A stretch of DNA of 64,000 nt from Pseudocercospora fijiensis CIRAD86 (lineage: Eukaryota > Ascomycota > Dothideomycetes > Mycosphaerellales > Mycosphaerellaceae). Both the position numbers and the translations under genes were made by a program. This document shows positions 1 to 10,102 of the stretch, piece after piece; within the stretch, counting starts at the first letter, position 1, and each line of letters starts with the position of its first letter. The DNA is taken from the NCBI RefSeq assembly GCF_000340215.1, contig NW_006921538.1:558001-622000 (forward strand), written 5' to 3'. The notes under the pieces are model-generated. The model saw only the letters and a program-made list of their open reading frames with translations. It did not search any database and was not told the origin of the DNA.

Positions 1-1
1 T

Positions 2-1973
2 GCGTCTGGTTTCACTGGTCCGCCTCCAAGTGCTGGAGTGGACATGTACAAGATTGCTCCTTCGAATGCGGTATACTTTGGACCATACCTGCGATATACG
101 AACATGGACCTTGAGCGCGGACTGTGGCTGGGCAGTATAATGTTGATCACAGATGCCGGCAACCAGCCTCCGACTATACACCTGCATCAGTCACAGGATC
201 TCAGCCCCAATCCAAGACAGCTGAAAGCTCATCCCATTCATTCCCATCAACGATGGATATTCTACCGGTACGATATTGACCTGAGGATGGAAGAAACTGG
301 CGCATCGAAATGGACGTATGCCATCACCTCCCATCTAGGTTGCACAAGATACGAGTTCCTAGTAGCCGGCAGAAGTGAGACCAGTTGGCGATTCGTGGCG
401 CATTCGGGCAACGACTTCGCTATCAACGTATCGGCCAATGATAGATCGAAGCTTGGCGGTGCAGCTCCGATGTGGAAAGACGTACTCGTCAAGCATCAGG
501 AGTGCGGCGGCTTCCATACTCAGATCGGCCTTGGCGGGCAGATTTACGCCGATCGTCTCTGGAAAGACATTCCCGCGCTACGACAGTGGACGCAGATATC
601 TGGAAAAGAGAACCGAAAGACTGCTCAGTGGACCGCGAAGATGGAAGAAGATGTGACGCATGCGTACTTCCATTACTACACCTCGCATTTCGATCAACCC
701 GCCGTCAAGGAGGCCTTTGCACAGATACCTCAAGTGTGCTGTCTGGACGATCACGACATCTTCGATGGCTACGGATCTTACCCAGAGTACATGCAAGAAA
801 GCCATGTTTTCAAGAATCTCGGCCGAATAGGCATTGAGATGTACCTCCTCTTCCAACACCACACGACACACGAGATCTTGCGAAACGTATCCAACGACAT
901 TGACCTCTTCACGATCACTGGCAAAGGATGGCATTTCTTGAAGTACCTCGGGCCTGGTGTGGTCATTGTCGGTCCTGATACTAGAAGTGAACGGAATGAG
1001 AAGCAAGTCATGGCTGGTCCGACATATCAGGGCATCTTCCCGAAGGTCGCTACACTACCTCCGAGCGTGCAGCATTGTATTTGGCTGATGCCTGTGCCAA
1101 TCATATATCCCAGGCTTGAAGGCATTGAGCAGGTGGCAAGCACTGTAGCCACAGGCAAGAAGATCGCGACTGGCAGCTTTAACATGCTTGGCAAGGTTAC
1201 GAGCGGAGTTGCCGGCATTGTTGGAGCGAAGGGCGTCGTTAACCACGGCTTCGATGCTGCAAAGAAGGCAGTTGGCAAATCTGGTCTGATGCAGGGTGTG
1301 CTGAGTCCATTCGGCGATATCGATATGCTTGACGAGCTGAGAGATTTGTGGACTCATGAGTCGAAGGTAAGAATGCGGTCACGGGCGCCATCAAGGATTG
1401 ACGTGCTAATTTGACTTTCAGGATCTCGAGCGAACGTACATCATTCGCACGCTGCAAGGTATTTCGCACAACAAGTCCTTGCGAATGACTTTCCTCTCCG
1501 GCTCCGTCAACTCTTGCGGTGCAGGCCTTGTTCACGACCCTCAGCATCCTTCCGACCACAAGACAATGTATCAGCTCATCACCTCTTCAATCGTCAACGC
1601 GCCCACGCCTTCTTATATCCTTCGCATGCTTCACAACAACAAGCAACTCTACATCCCCGCAAACGGCCATCGCTCCCAAATCGGCGTACAATCCGACACC
1701 AAAGAAGACATGATGGAGATTTTCGCGGCCGATGTCGACGGCCGACCTCGCGAACACAGAAGACTTATGGGGAGAAGAAACTACTTGGCATGCGTAGCCT
1801 ACGACCCAGAAGTCGTGCAAGGTGCTTTCCATCCCCAAACTCCAGGCCAACAACCCCAAGGCGCCGGCCGTTTGAGTTTGGCTGCGGACTTCATGGTGCA
1901 GAATGACGGCGCTTTTGGACAGCCGATGAAATATGGTCCTGTTATTATCCCTAGCTTGGACTATGGGCGTTAG
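2..1973 (+). CDS. PhoD-like phosphatase domain protein, 3' part (5' end outside window)
   Basis: Two exons, 2-1366 and 1422-1973, separated by a 55-bp intron (GTAAGA...TTTCAG); the join keeps frame (phase 0). The frame is open to the window edge, so the start lies upstream; ATG 38 is probably internal. The product resembles the fungal PhoD-like phosphatase family (metallophosphatase fold): the GPYLRYTNM stretch near the visible start, a WLGSIMLIT strand, and above all CCLDDHDIFDGYGSYP, which carries the clustered Asp/His metal ligands of PhoD enzymes. The second exon adds YIIRTLQGIS and LSGSVNSCGAGL, matching the C-terminal half of the family, and ends at TAG 1971-1973. In known relatives these are large cytoplasmic or membrane-associated proteins; substrate is not established. 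No damage is seen. Confidence 0.88.
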
Positions 1974-2225
1974 GGTTGCTCGTGTGTTTTGGAAAGCGGG
2001 TGGAGGTGGTATCGGTTGGACAGAGTTGGTGATGGATATGGAATTGCGACAGTGCATAGCGGTGATTGATTCATTGATTCGGCTGGCGAGCGAGCGAGCG
2101 GTGTGAAGCGTTTTCCTTCTTTGAGGAGAAGATGAAGCATGTAGATGTGAGAAAGAGAGAGACATAAGGATAGGAGTACCTAGGGATGCATGGATGAATG
2201 AATGAATGGAATGTGTGTGGATTGT

Positions 2226-2437
2226 GGGGACTTTTTCGTCCTTTCCTACTATGATCTCGCTGTGCGGGAGCTTTGAGGAGAGCAAGAAAACTCTAGAAGA
2301 TCGACGAAGTAGCAACACCGATAGGGATGAATGGAATGGTATGAGTGTAAATTTGGGGACTTTCTTGTCTTTTCCTAACATCACCGCCCGGACACCTTCG
2401 AAATTGTAGAAAAACTCTAGAAGATCGACGAAGTAGC
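2226..2437. repeat. Diverged tandem duplication, period about 125-129 bp
   Basis: Copy 1 (2226-2313) and copy 2 (2355-2437) share a GGGGACTTT..TCGTC..TTTCCTA start and the exact 3' block CTCTAGAAGATCGACGAAGT (2291 and 2415). The middle is diverged. The copies lie just downstream of the PhoD-like gene and may include its 3' untranslated region. Confidence 0.7.
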
Positions 2438-3193
2438 TAACGAAGGCCATCTGAGACGACGGCAAACGTCTTCAAATCACAGTTGAGGAACATGAGAATG
2501 CAGCCGCCTCCAGCCCACACACCCTCCGCCTCCTTGTCCATTCACCACCACCAAGCCATCGCAGGCGCGTCGTGATCGACGCACACACACACAGCCTTAC
2601 CAACGCACCCAACCCATCGACCCGGACATTTCAACCCTCGCAAACCAAATCACCGCGCGAGCATCTTGGCTCCTCCACCTCACCGGCGCCTCCATGGAAT
2701 CTCTTCACAAAAAACGTTTACATCAAAAACCCCCCCTTCCGGAATGTACAGACGCGCGACTCTTTTATCGACTACCTACGGGCTTTCTTCGGTATGTGTC
2801 TAAGGCGATTTTTTCTTTTTTGAGGGAGAGGGGAAGGGGAAGTGGATGGCTAGGCTGAGGATGATCGTGTTACGAGTCCGATAAATGGTAGTGACGCCGA
2901 TGCTGGGCACAGCGAATGAGGATGGTGAGGAGGAGTTGCCGGAGGGGAATCCGGATTGGAATTTTGACGGGTTGGAGATGTGATGCGGATGGAGTGAGAA
3001 AGGGACGGGTTTTGTGGAGGACGCGATGCATGCAGAAGCTATGGGTCCAATGGTGGGTAGAGTGTGTGTTCTGCGGGCAAGTGATCTTCATTCCACCAAT
3101 CTTTTGACAGATGCGATTGGATACGAGAAGCAAGTATATGGCTTGACGAAGATCTTTGCTCAACGGACGCTCCACAGAGTTTCTGGTCCCGAT

Positions 3194-3473
3194 GCACTCG
3201 GCAGGTAAGGTATGATCTGGAATCATCTTCGGACACTGATGTTTTCGGGACAGTTCTCGCGGTGGTCTAGTTAGCCGTCGTAGTACGAGAAGCTTCTAGG
3301 ATCATGTCGCGAGAAAGACAACGGAGCAGTCGGTGCACTCAGCAGGTATGACCCAGAATCATCTTCGTATACTGATGTTGCCGGATTAGTCGAGACAATA
3401 CTCGCGGTAGTCCCTTTAGCCCTCGTAGAACGAGAAGCTTCTAGGATTATTTCGCGAGAAAGACAAAGGAGTC
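3194..3473. repeat. Tandem duplication (141-145 bp) upstream of the 489-aa gene
   Basis: Copy 1 spans about 3194-3330 and copy 2 about 3335-3473. Shared blocks are GCACTCRGCAGGTA, AATCATCTTCG, ACTGATGTT, CTCGCGGT and CGAGAAGCTTCTAGGAT. Each copy has AGAAGCTTCT (3288-3297 and 3433-3442), a nGAAnnTTCn palindrome of heat-shock-element type. The duplication ends about 100 bp before ATG 3576, so it may be a duplicated upstream regulatory segment. Confidence 0.65.
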
Positions 3474-3575
3474 CAATCAGGCAAGCAAACATCTCCTTCA
3501 CGGTCAAATACAAGAGTCTGGTCCTATGCAACTGAAGTTTCTCTCACCACAGTCTGCAAGCCTAAGTTTCCCATC

Positions 3576-5045
3576 ATGGTTGATCAGAACGCGAAGCAGA
3601 ATAAGTCTTCTGCCCCGGCCAAGAGGGCACGATCGACTCCGAAGAAGAGCGAAACTACGAAGACTCAGGGTAACTCGTCTACTCCAGCTCAGACTGGATC
3701 ATCAACACCAGAGAAGGTCTCGGCCACTCCGACTCAGGCTGGACCATCGACTCCAAAGAAAACCTCAACTACTCCGACCCAGAACAAGACGTCTACTCCA
3801 GCTCAGGCTGGATCGTTGACTCCGAAGAACGTCTCGACCACACCGAATCAGAACAAGACGTCTACTCCGGCTCCATCTCAGGCTGAACCATCGACATCAA
3901 AGAAGGCCTCGACCACACCGACTCAAGCTGGACCATCAACACAAAACCAAGGCCCGACCGCACAAGCAACCACAAAAAACACCCCAACAACCATCCAAGT
4001 CGTCCTAGACGCCCACACCGAACCATACCAAGGCACCAAACCCATTCCCCCGGACCTCCAAAACTTCTCCAACAAAGTCAACGCCGACCTCCTCTCCGAC
4101 CCAGAATTCGCCCGAAAACTCGACCCCAACCCCCCAAGATCCAGAACCTGGCTCCTCCAACACGACGACCTCAGAATCTTCCTCGCAAACAACTGCTATT
4201 TGCGCGGAAATTCTACAATTTTCGAATTCTGGATGGATGACCGCCTCTTTACGAAATGGGTGTGGAGGAATCTTGCGACGAGTGATGAGCGTCCTGGTAT
4301 GAGGATTGGGGAGTTTTCGTCGAGGGAGAAGGGGAGGGTTAGTGTTCCGGCGGTTGCGAGGCCGGGGGATCCGCAGAGACCTACTACTTGGGCTGAGGGG
4401 AGGATTATGGCGGATTTTGGGACGCCTGTTGTGAGGCTTCCGGGTCTGGTGCCTGCTGTGGGTTTGGGTGGTGGAGGGGGTGGTTCTGTTGCTGCTGTGG
4501 CTGGATCGGGGGGGAGTAAGGTTGCGAAGAAGAGCGATGATGAGCGGAAGGATAAAGGGGAGGAGGAGGAGGAGGAAGAGAAAGTAGGAAAGGACGAAGT
4601 GGACGAGGAAGAAGTGAAAAACGACGGAAAGGATGATACCACCACGGAAGCAGACAGAGGCTCCAGCGACTCGGAATCCGAAATGCCGGCTCCGAAGAAA
4701 TTTAAGAATATGAGTGAATATTCAAAATTTCTTGCCCCCATGACCAGGGTTGAGAGGAACGATTTCGAGATGCGCCAGGTTTCCGCCGCTTCTGAGGAGA
4801 GACTCAAGCCAGAGATGGACCATATTAAGGAGATGATAAAGGAGGCCGATAGGATGGAGGAGGAGAGGAAGGAGAGGGAGGAGAAGGAGAAGGCGGATGC
4901 GGAAAAGGAGAAGGAAGAGAGGGAGAGGGAAGAGAAGGAGAGGGAAGAGAAGGAGAAGGAAGAGAGGGAGAGGGAAGAGAGGGAGAGGGAAGAGAAGGAT
5001 GCGGGTAAGGAGAACGGGAAGAAAGGAATTAAGGAGGAGAAGTGA
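3576..5045 (+). CDS. Hypothetical protein: Ser/Thr/Pro repeats, conserved core, charged coiled coil
   Basis: A single-exon 489-aa ORF from ATG 3576. Residues about 30-130 are a low-complexity tandem repeat of the type STPAQAGSLTPKN / STTPTQNKT, rich in Thr, Pro, Ser and Lys. Residues about 140-290 look globular (DLQNFSNKVNADLLSDPEFA, RTWLLQHDDLRIFLANN, FEFWMDDRLFTKWVW) and are the likely conserved domain; I do not recognise it. A glycine-rich linker and an acidic tract (residues 325-370, runs of Glu/Asp) follow. Residues about 405-485 are an Arg/Lys/Glu run (EREREEKEREEKE) predicted to be a long helix or coiled coil. Function unknown. Base composition changes abruptly inside the gene: C-rich codons at 3950-4195, then G-rich codons from about 4200. 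Confidence 0.75.
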   Translation: MVDQNAKQNKSSAPAKRARSTPKKSETTKTQGNSSTPAQTGSSTPEKVSATPTQAGPSTPKKTSTTPTQNKTSTPAQAGSLTPKNVSTTPNQNKTSTPAPSQAEPSTSKKASTTPTQAGPSTQNQGPTAQATTKNTPTTIQVVLDAHTEPYQGTKPIPPDLQNFSNKVNADLLSDPEFARKLDPNPPRSRTWLLQHDDLRIFLANNCYLRGNSTIFEFWMDDRLFTKWVWRNLATSDERPGMRIGEFSSREKGRVSVPAVARPGDPQRPTTWAEGRIMADFGTPVVRLPGLVPAVGLGGGGGGSVAAVAGSGGSKVAKKSDDERKDKGEEEEEEEKVGKDEVDEEEVKNDGKDDTTTEADRGSSDSESEMPAPKKFKNMSEYSKFLAPMTRVERNDFEMRQVSAASEERLKPEMDHIKEMIKEADRMEEERKEREEKEKADAEKEKEEREREEKEREEKEKEEREREEREREEKDAGKENGKKGIKEEK

Positions 5046-5392
5046 GTAGAGAGTGAAATGGGATAAAGTTAAGCTTTGATGGCATAAGGTAGTCCATGCT
5101 CGAAGTTCACATTGCATTTTGGAAAATTTTCTACCTACTCATGTGAAGAGGCTTGTTTTCCTGTGCTTGATGGCACGCTCAATGATCCAAAGGAGTTGTC
5201 TGCCTGGTGGGAGCCGAATATTGGGAGACTGTTGTTCTGCATTGAGAGATTGGACCAGGTGTGTGAAGGATCGCAGATTTGTGCCTTCCTTCTTTGGATG
5301 CTTGGCGGCATGTGAAAGTGGAGCGGTACGCTGGGGCTGCGGCTTTTGACCTATAACTTGTAGCCCACAACACAACAGACCTCAACGGTTAC
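5046..5392. other. Intergenic spacer
   Basis: 347 bp between two same-strand genes. Short ORFs on both strands lack any recognisable feature. It probably holds the 3' end of the upstream gene and the promoter of the next; I see no clear motif. Confidence 0.5.
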
Positions 5393-6766
5393 ATGTCTAA
5401 CAAACCCAGGATGGCGGCAGATGAAGACTTCCAATTCAACGCAAAACATCGCAATACTAAGTCTGAAGCAGACTCATTCTGTGGTACGTTCAATGAAGTG
5501 CCTCTTAATAGCAATGCAGGCTCTCGGACGACTGGTCACAGTACAGACGGCCAGAGCGACAAATCTCGCGATGACTGTACAGATACTCCTGTGCCGCCAA
5601 CGAGCAATCATGAACGCAATGACCACATCGAAGAGTGCAGAAGTCCCGGACAGGAGGATGAGTGCAGCACTGAAGCGCCGGACAAGTTCGCAATTGCAGT
5701 CACAGGATGCTCAAAGACGATACCAACACACTGTGCAAACTCAGACAGCAGTAGATATCGACCGCGACCCGTGAAGGACACTGCCATCTTCAAAGCCTTC
5801 CCACCAGCAGCACGTCAACGCGAACTAAAACAAGAAGCCACCAAATTCGCAGCCAACGCACGCAACATCTTCGTACACCACGTCGACCCCGTTCTCGAAC
5901 TTCGACGAAAAGAGAAGCTAGCTTCTGGAACAACGAAGAAGAAATTCTACTCCAACGCCGCACGACTCTGGGCCGAAATGCAGACGATAGATGATTTGCA
6001 TGAACAACGCTTTTTCTGGAACCAGAAATCTGTGGAGATGAAGTTGGCGCTTAAGAAGAAGACCGTCACGCCTGGAAATTTGTTGCAGGATGCTGGGTTT
6101 GAGGAGGATTGGTGGGAATGCAGGAAGTATGCTGAGATGGCTGTGGGGTGGTATTTGGGGCAGGATGTGCCGGAGGAGTTCGGGGATGATATTACTGGCA
6201 ATGATATGGACAGCGAAGATCATAATCAAGGTGCTGCGCTACTACCGGACCCAAAGCAAACAATGGACTTGTCGAGCGACACCTCAAAACTGTCTTTTCA
6301 TCAAGACCTTCCAGGATTCGCTAGGCGGAACGCAGAGGACGACAAGCCCCTACTAGACGTCCTCCCCGAACCCTTTCAATACGAAAAAAGAATCATGTAC
6401 GGCCAATTCGCTCACGCAGACTATACCGAAATCCGCCACTTGGACGGCAAGCAACAGGCCGCCCGACTCCGACAGCTCGCAGATCTCTTTGATCCAACTG
6501 GCAAGATCCTTTTCTATTACTACGCGTATCCGCATATCTGGAAGGATTTCAGGCCTCTTAAGATCGATGAGACTGTGGCGACTAGAGCTCAGGAGAAGTG
6601 GAAAGTCCTGGGATCGAAGGAGCAAGAATTTTGGCGAAAGCAGAGTGCGAAGGTGAAGAAGCTGTTAGGGGATGGGAATGTTGATGGGTTGGTTTGTTTG
6701 GAGCTTGATAGTATGGATCCGGAGGTTTTGTGGCTGCATCGAGCGATGGATGATGTGTTGGGATAG
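5393..6766 (+). CDS. Hypothetical protein with two HMG-box-like segments
   Basis: Single-exon 457-aa ORF from ATG 5393 to TAG 6764. The first 130 residues are polar and probably disordered. Residues about 160-220 read FVHHVDPVLELRRK...NAARLWAEM then DDLHEQRFFWNQKSVEMK. Residues about 375-440 read YYYAYPHIWKDFRP then AQEKWKVLGSKEQEFWRKQ. Both segments have the spacing of aromatic, Pro, Trp and basic residues seen in HMG boxes (a W in helix 2 followed by an FW or YL..A pattern), so the protein may be a divergent nuclear HMG-box protein. This is inference from pattern; no family is recognised with certainty. As in the gene before it, codons are C-rich at 5765-5910 and G-rich after about 6050. 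Confidence 0.7.
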   Translation: MSNKPRMAADEDFQFNAKHRNTKSEADSFCGTFNEVPLNSNAGSRTTGHSTDGQSDKSRDDCTDTPVPPTSNHERNDHIEECRSPGQEDECSTEAPDKFAIAVTGCSKTIPTHCANSDSSRYRPRPVKDTAIFKAFPPAARQRELKQEATKFAANARNIFVHHVDPVLELRRKEKLASGTTKKKFYSNAARLWAEMQTIDDLHEQRFFWNQKSVEMKLALKKKTVTPGNLLQDAGFEEDWWECRKYAEMAVGWYLGQDVPEEFGDDITGNDMDSEDHNQGAALLPDPKQTMDLSSDTSKLSFHQDLPGFARRNAEDDKPLLDVLPEPFQYEKRIMYGQFAHADYTEIRHLDGKQQAARLRQLADLFDPTGKILFYYYAYPHIWKDFRPLKIDETVATRAQEKWKVLGSKEQEFWRKQSAKVKKLLGDGNVDGLVCLELDSMDPEVLWLHRAMDDVLG

Positions 6767-7060
6767 GTCCATCATAGGCTCCCAGCTTGTAGTGACCTTA
6801 TGTGGGAGATATGTAGGGATTGAAGGTGCGCACCCGCAAAATGCAAAGGGATATTTTGGAGGCAGATTGTTTCTGTGACAACTGCTTCCATTTTCTCGAT
6901 AGCGGAGGCTGTTTTGAAAGAGGAAGATCTCAGGCTGTAGGACTTCTGCGTCTTCTTCCAATCATGTCGTGACAACTGGTACAACCAGCGCCCACACGAA
7001 GCTCAAAGATATGCCGTGGCTTGCAAGACAATACAAGTAAGGGAAAGATATATAGGCACC

Positions 7061-9874
7061 CTACCACCACCTCCCGATTCGCATGTCGTATCCAAGCCAC
7101 CTGGGTATGGTCCATTTCACACAGGCGAGCGCGAAAAGCTGCTGGGTGGCATCCAGGCCTTGGGAATTTTCCCATATATCTTCCACTAGCATTCGAGTCC
7201 ACGTCTGAAGCGTAGCATCGTCGCTCAAATGGAATGAAACCTGAGTACCAGATCCAGCTAATCCTTGCTGAATAGCCCGAGTGAGACAAAGACACGTGCG
7301 TGAGCTGGGCGCGAAGTGGATGAACTGCGATATTTCTGCGTACGTCTCTGTTGCTGTATTACCGTCATCTCCTGGTAGCGAGAGGCCCTGAGAGAGGACC
7401 TGAGGCCTGCAGATGATGCGAATCTCATTGTAGTACTCGAGTAGCTGTTTTGAAGTGCCCCGGTGTCCCGAGTCCAGGAAACTCCTCCGGAGTCGACCAG
7501 AGCAGTGTAAAAGTACGCGATCGTGATCAGGTCGCCAGTCCAACATGTTGCGCGGGTCCACGCGAAGTTCTGCAAATAGACCAAGAGATCCTGCAATCCG
7601 ATCCAAGTGAGCCAGCAACTGCGTATACCCTGGTGAAGAGGGGAATAATGACACAGATCTGTCAATGAATTTGAACATCGCCCCTGGCTGTCTCCATCCA
7701 AGGAAATCTGCCACTGTACACGATAAATGACGGATTCTACTGAGCTTCAAGGGCCCGGAAACAAAACAGTAGAGTCTCACGCGGGCACTTTCTTTTGGCA
7801 CAAGCGAAATGTTTTGCTCAATCTTGTCGAGGAGTGGAGTGATTATATTTTGGACTGCCCAATTTGAAACCTGAGATCGCCCCATTTCGCGGACAATTCG
7901 GTTCCATAGAGGCAAGAGAAGCGCGTTTGCTACTGGCCCAGATGGCAATGTTGGCATCAAAGCGTGGAGAATGGACCATGCGTTCGCCGAAACACAGTTC
8001 TCCCAGAACGCCACATGGGGAAATAGTGGAACCAGTTCTTCGTGAGCATACGGTAGCCAAGACCAGTCGAGATCTTTTTCATGCATATTGCATACGACTA
8101 GCCGCATCTCGTCAGCAATCTCTAGAGCTATTGCGGACTCAGAACATTCCAATGTCAACATTTCGTCTGTGACCCTAATCAGATAAGAAAGGCTATCGTT
8201 TGAGGTACGTTCAATAGTCTCCGGAAGTCCTGGTATGGATTCGCTCCATATTGAAGGCGAGACCGCAAGTAACCTCAAAGCTCCGCGCAGATATCTATCG
8301 CAAGCATCTGCAAAGACGAATTCAGATTTCCAGACGTGTGGTACAGGTCCGTCCGGAGGGAATATGAAATCATGAGCAGAGCGATGTATCCACCCAAGGC
8401 GTTCGCGGTCGGCACACATGTGCGCTTCAGCATTTATTACGCTCAAGTCCATAGGTTCTCGGAGCTTCGCAGCATCTCTTGCCGAATCAATGTGTGTTGA
8501 TGGCGTGCCGCCATGATCGGTCAATTGAGGTATGGCCACGCATCCCACTCTCTCATAGTGAAGAGGATCCTCGTAAATCTGCAGCAATCCCGAGCTACGG
8601 CTAACAATTCGCAACCTTTCCATGTCACAGGCCTGTAAGAAGTCTTCATATGACATATTGAGGAGATCGTCGCCCAGCTGCGCAGCGGTAATTTGTGCAA
8701 CTCTGGGTTGCATGAACCAAGCATACTTTTCGGAAAATTTCATCACTTCTAGATAGAAGTGGAATGATTCACAGTGCAGCGGATCAAGCTTAGCCAACAT
8801 ACTTGCGAAAAGGTCGTTGATCTCTGTGGGAGTCATTTCCAGACGAGTATGCAGCATGTTCCAGTCGTCTCCTGAACTGATACTTCTCACGAGCGTGGGA
8901 ACGACAAGGACAGCCCAGAGGAAAACGCCGTCAGCGCGATATACAACATCCGCAACGAAGCCAGAGTACGTTCTGTATGGACATTTTCTGAAGACAGGCT
9001 TGTCGATAAAGCGACGGAGCTTTGTTTCAACAAATTTCTCAATGTCCGCACGATTGAGTTGTTCCAGGCGCAACTGCCTACAGAAGGAGAAATTGGCGGT
9101 GAGCTCTGCTTCAGGTCGACTTGAGACGCAGAGTTTTACGTTCTCGAGGGCTTCGAATCGATAGACAAGGTCTGTGAGGCTACTCAAATCGCCAACAAAC
9201 TCGTCGAGACCATCCAGGAAGAAGCAGAAGACATCGTCGGAAGAGGTCAAAGCAGCTTCGATTGCAAGATTCAAGCGTTTATCGGTCCATGATGCCTGGC
9301 GGCCAGGTTGCCATCGCACAGCCTTGGCGATATTTTGCACCACCTGATCTACCTCCGTACATATTTGATACAGTATCGTGCGCAGCAGACCATTGATGCT
9401 CTTCTGTAGCTCAGTGCCGGGGCGCCAGAAGAAGAATTTGAGAACGTGAAGTGGTTTGCCGTGTGCCCATTTAGAAAGACACTCTTTCGTGCGGTCGTCG
9501 TCGACAATATGCGCCATCAAAGTTGATTTCCCAGATCCGGCCTTGCCACACACCCAGTAGATCGAGTCGCCTGCATCTAGCCATGTAGCCAAACTGTCCC
9601 ACTCTGGTTTATCGTGTCGCCAAGCTATTGATTCCTGAGGTTCATAAATCCAGTCAAGGGTCTCAGGAGTTGCACCTTTGATACTGTCTTGCCGAGCTTC
9701 CATCATGTCGAACCATAGGCTGTCCAGAATTTGCTCACGCAAGCTCGAAGGCGCTGCTCCAGAGTAGCTGACGTTGAAGACATGCCCATTGTGCATTGTA
9801 GCCTGTCCACTGGCGACATTGTCCTGGAAAGACGAGGTGCCCGTGGGGATAGGAAATGCCCTGCCCGCTTCCAT
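7061..9874 (-). CDS. NACHT-domain NTPase (fungal NLR-like / STAND protein)
   Basis: Intronless ORF open from ATG 10078 (1005 aa). I place the start at ATG 9874 (937 aa, MEAGRAFPIPTG) because the upstream part overlaps the transcription start zone of the divergent ATP11 gene; this is a judgement. Numbering by the long form: LREQILDSLWFDMMEARQDS (113-132) is the helix that commonly precedes NACHT in fungi, Walker A is GKAGSGKST (178-186), Walker B is CFFLDGLDEF (285-294), and sensor CVSSRPE is at 317-323. A winged-helix-like region and IHRSAHDFIF follow. No ankyrin, WD40 or TPR repeats are evident in the C-terminal 400 residues, so the sensor part is of unknown type. Family role: STAND signalling switches linked to heterokaryon incompatibility and innate-type responses. 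Confidence 0.87.
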   Translation of the reverse strand: MEAGRAFPIPTGTSSFQDNVASGQATMHNGHVFNVSYSGAAPSSLREQILDSLWFDMMEARQDSIKGATPETLDWIYEPQESIAWRHDKPEWDSLATWLDAGDSIYWVCGKAGSGKSTLMAHIVDDDRTKECLSKWAHGKPLHVLKFFFWRPGTELQKSINGLLRTILYQICTEVDQVVQNIAKAVRWQPGRQASWTDKRLNLAIEAALTSSDDVFCFFLDGLDEFVGDLSSLTDLVYRFEALENVKLCVSSRPEAELTANFSFCRQLRLEQLNRADIEKFVETKLRRFIDKPVFRKCPYRTYSGFVADVVYRADGVFLWAVLVVPTLVRSISSGDDWNMLHTRLEMTPTEINDLFASMLAKLDPLHCESFHFYLEVMKFSEKYAWFMQPRVAQITAAQLGDDLLNMSYEDFLQACDMERLRIVSRSSGLLQIYEDPLHYERVGCVAIPQLTDHGGTPSTHIDSARDAAKLREPMDLSVINAEAHMCADRERLGWIHRSAHDFIFPPDGPVPHVWKSEFVFADACDRYLRGALRLLAVSPSIWSESIPGLPETIERTSNDSLSYLIRVTDEMLTLECSESAIALEIADEMRLVVCNMHEKDLDWSWLPYAHEELVPLFPHVAFWENCVSANAWSILHALMPTLPSGPVANALLLPLWNRIVREMGRSQVSNWAVQNIITPLLDKIEQNISLVPKESARVRLYCFVSGPLKLSRIRHLSCTVADFLGWRQPGAMFKFIDRSVSLFPSSPGYTQLLAHLDRIAGSLGLFAELRVDPRNMLDWRPDHDRVLLHCSGRLRRSFLDSGHRGTSKQLLEYYNEIRIICRPQVLSQGLSLPGDDGNTATETYAEISQFIHFAPSSRTCLCLTRAIQQGLAGSGTQVSFHLSDDATLQTWTRMLVEDIWENSQGLDATQQLFALACVKWTIPRWLGYDMRIGRWW

Positions 9875-10102
9875 GGCTGAGACTGATGCCGAACTGTATA
9901 TCGGGGCTGTAAAATAGCATTTCGAGTACAGCAGATCTTGTTGCCGGTCGACAATGTCACGCCATGGTTGGGCGGCAAGAAGTAAGGCTGACGGAGAGGA
10001 TGGAGGTGGGATGTGGACTTGAGGCCCGAAATTCGGACATATCTCGGCCTGCAGGAACCTCTTCAAGGTCAACATCATCTGGCGTCCATTGACATAGCAA
10101 AG

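Larger units (their letters stand above)
1974..3575. other. Intergenic stretch without a confident gene
   Basis: About 1.6 kb. It holds two tandem duplications (listed separately) and C-rich leader-like DNA at 2480-2740. A possible first exon starts at ATG 2744 and reads MYRRATLLSTTYGLSS, like a mitochondrial presequence, followed at once by a canonical GTATGT donor (2792). A downstream open stretch 2895-2980 encodes an acidic peptide with GNPDWNFDGLEM before TGA, but I could not join the two in frame with a convincing acceptor, so no gene is called. The minus-strand ORF over 1587-2465 looks like a shadow. Confidence 0.4.

Noticed and set aside
1587..2465. Minus-strand ORF of 292 codons
   Set aside because: It overlaps the end of the PhoD-like gene antisense and runs through the 124-129-bp duplication; composition and text are not protein-like.
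2572..2823. 83-codon plus-strand ORF rich in Thr, Pro and Ser
   Set aside because: C-rich noncoding leader-like DNA, no conserved feature; the MYRRATL frame over the same place is more plausible.
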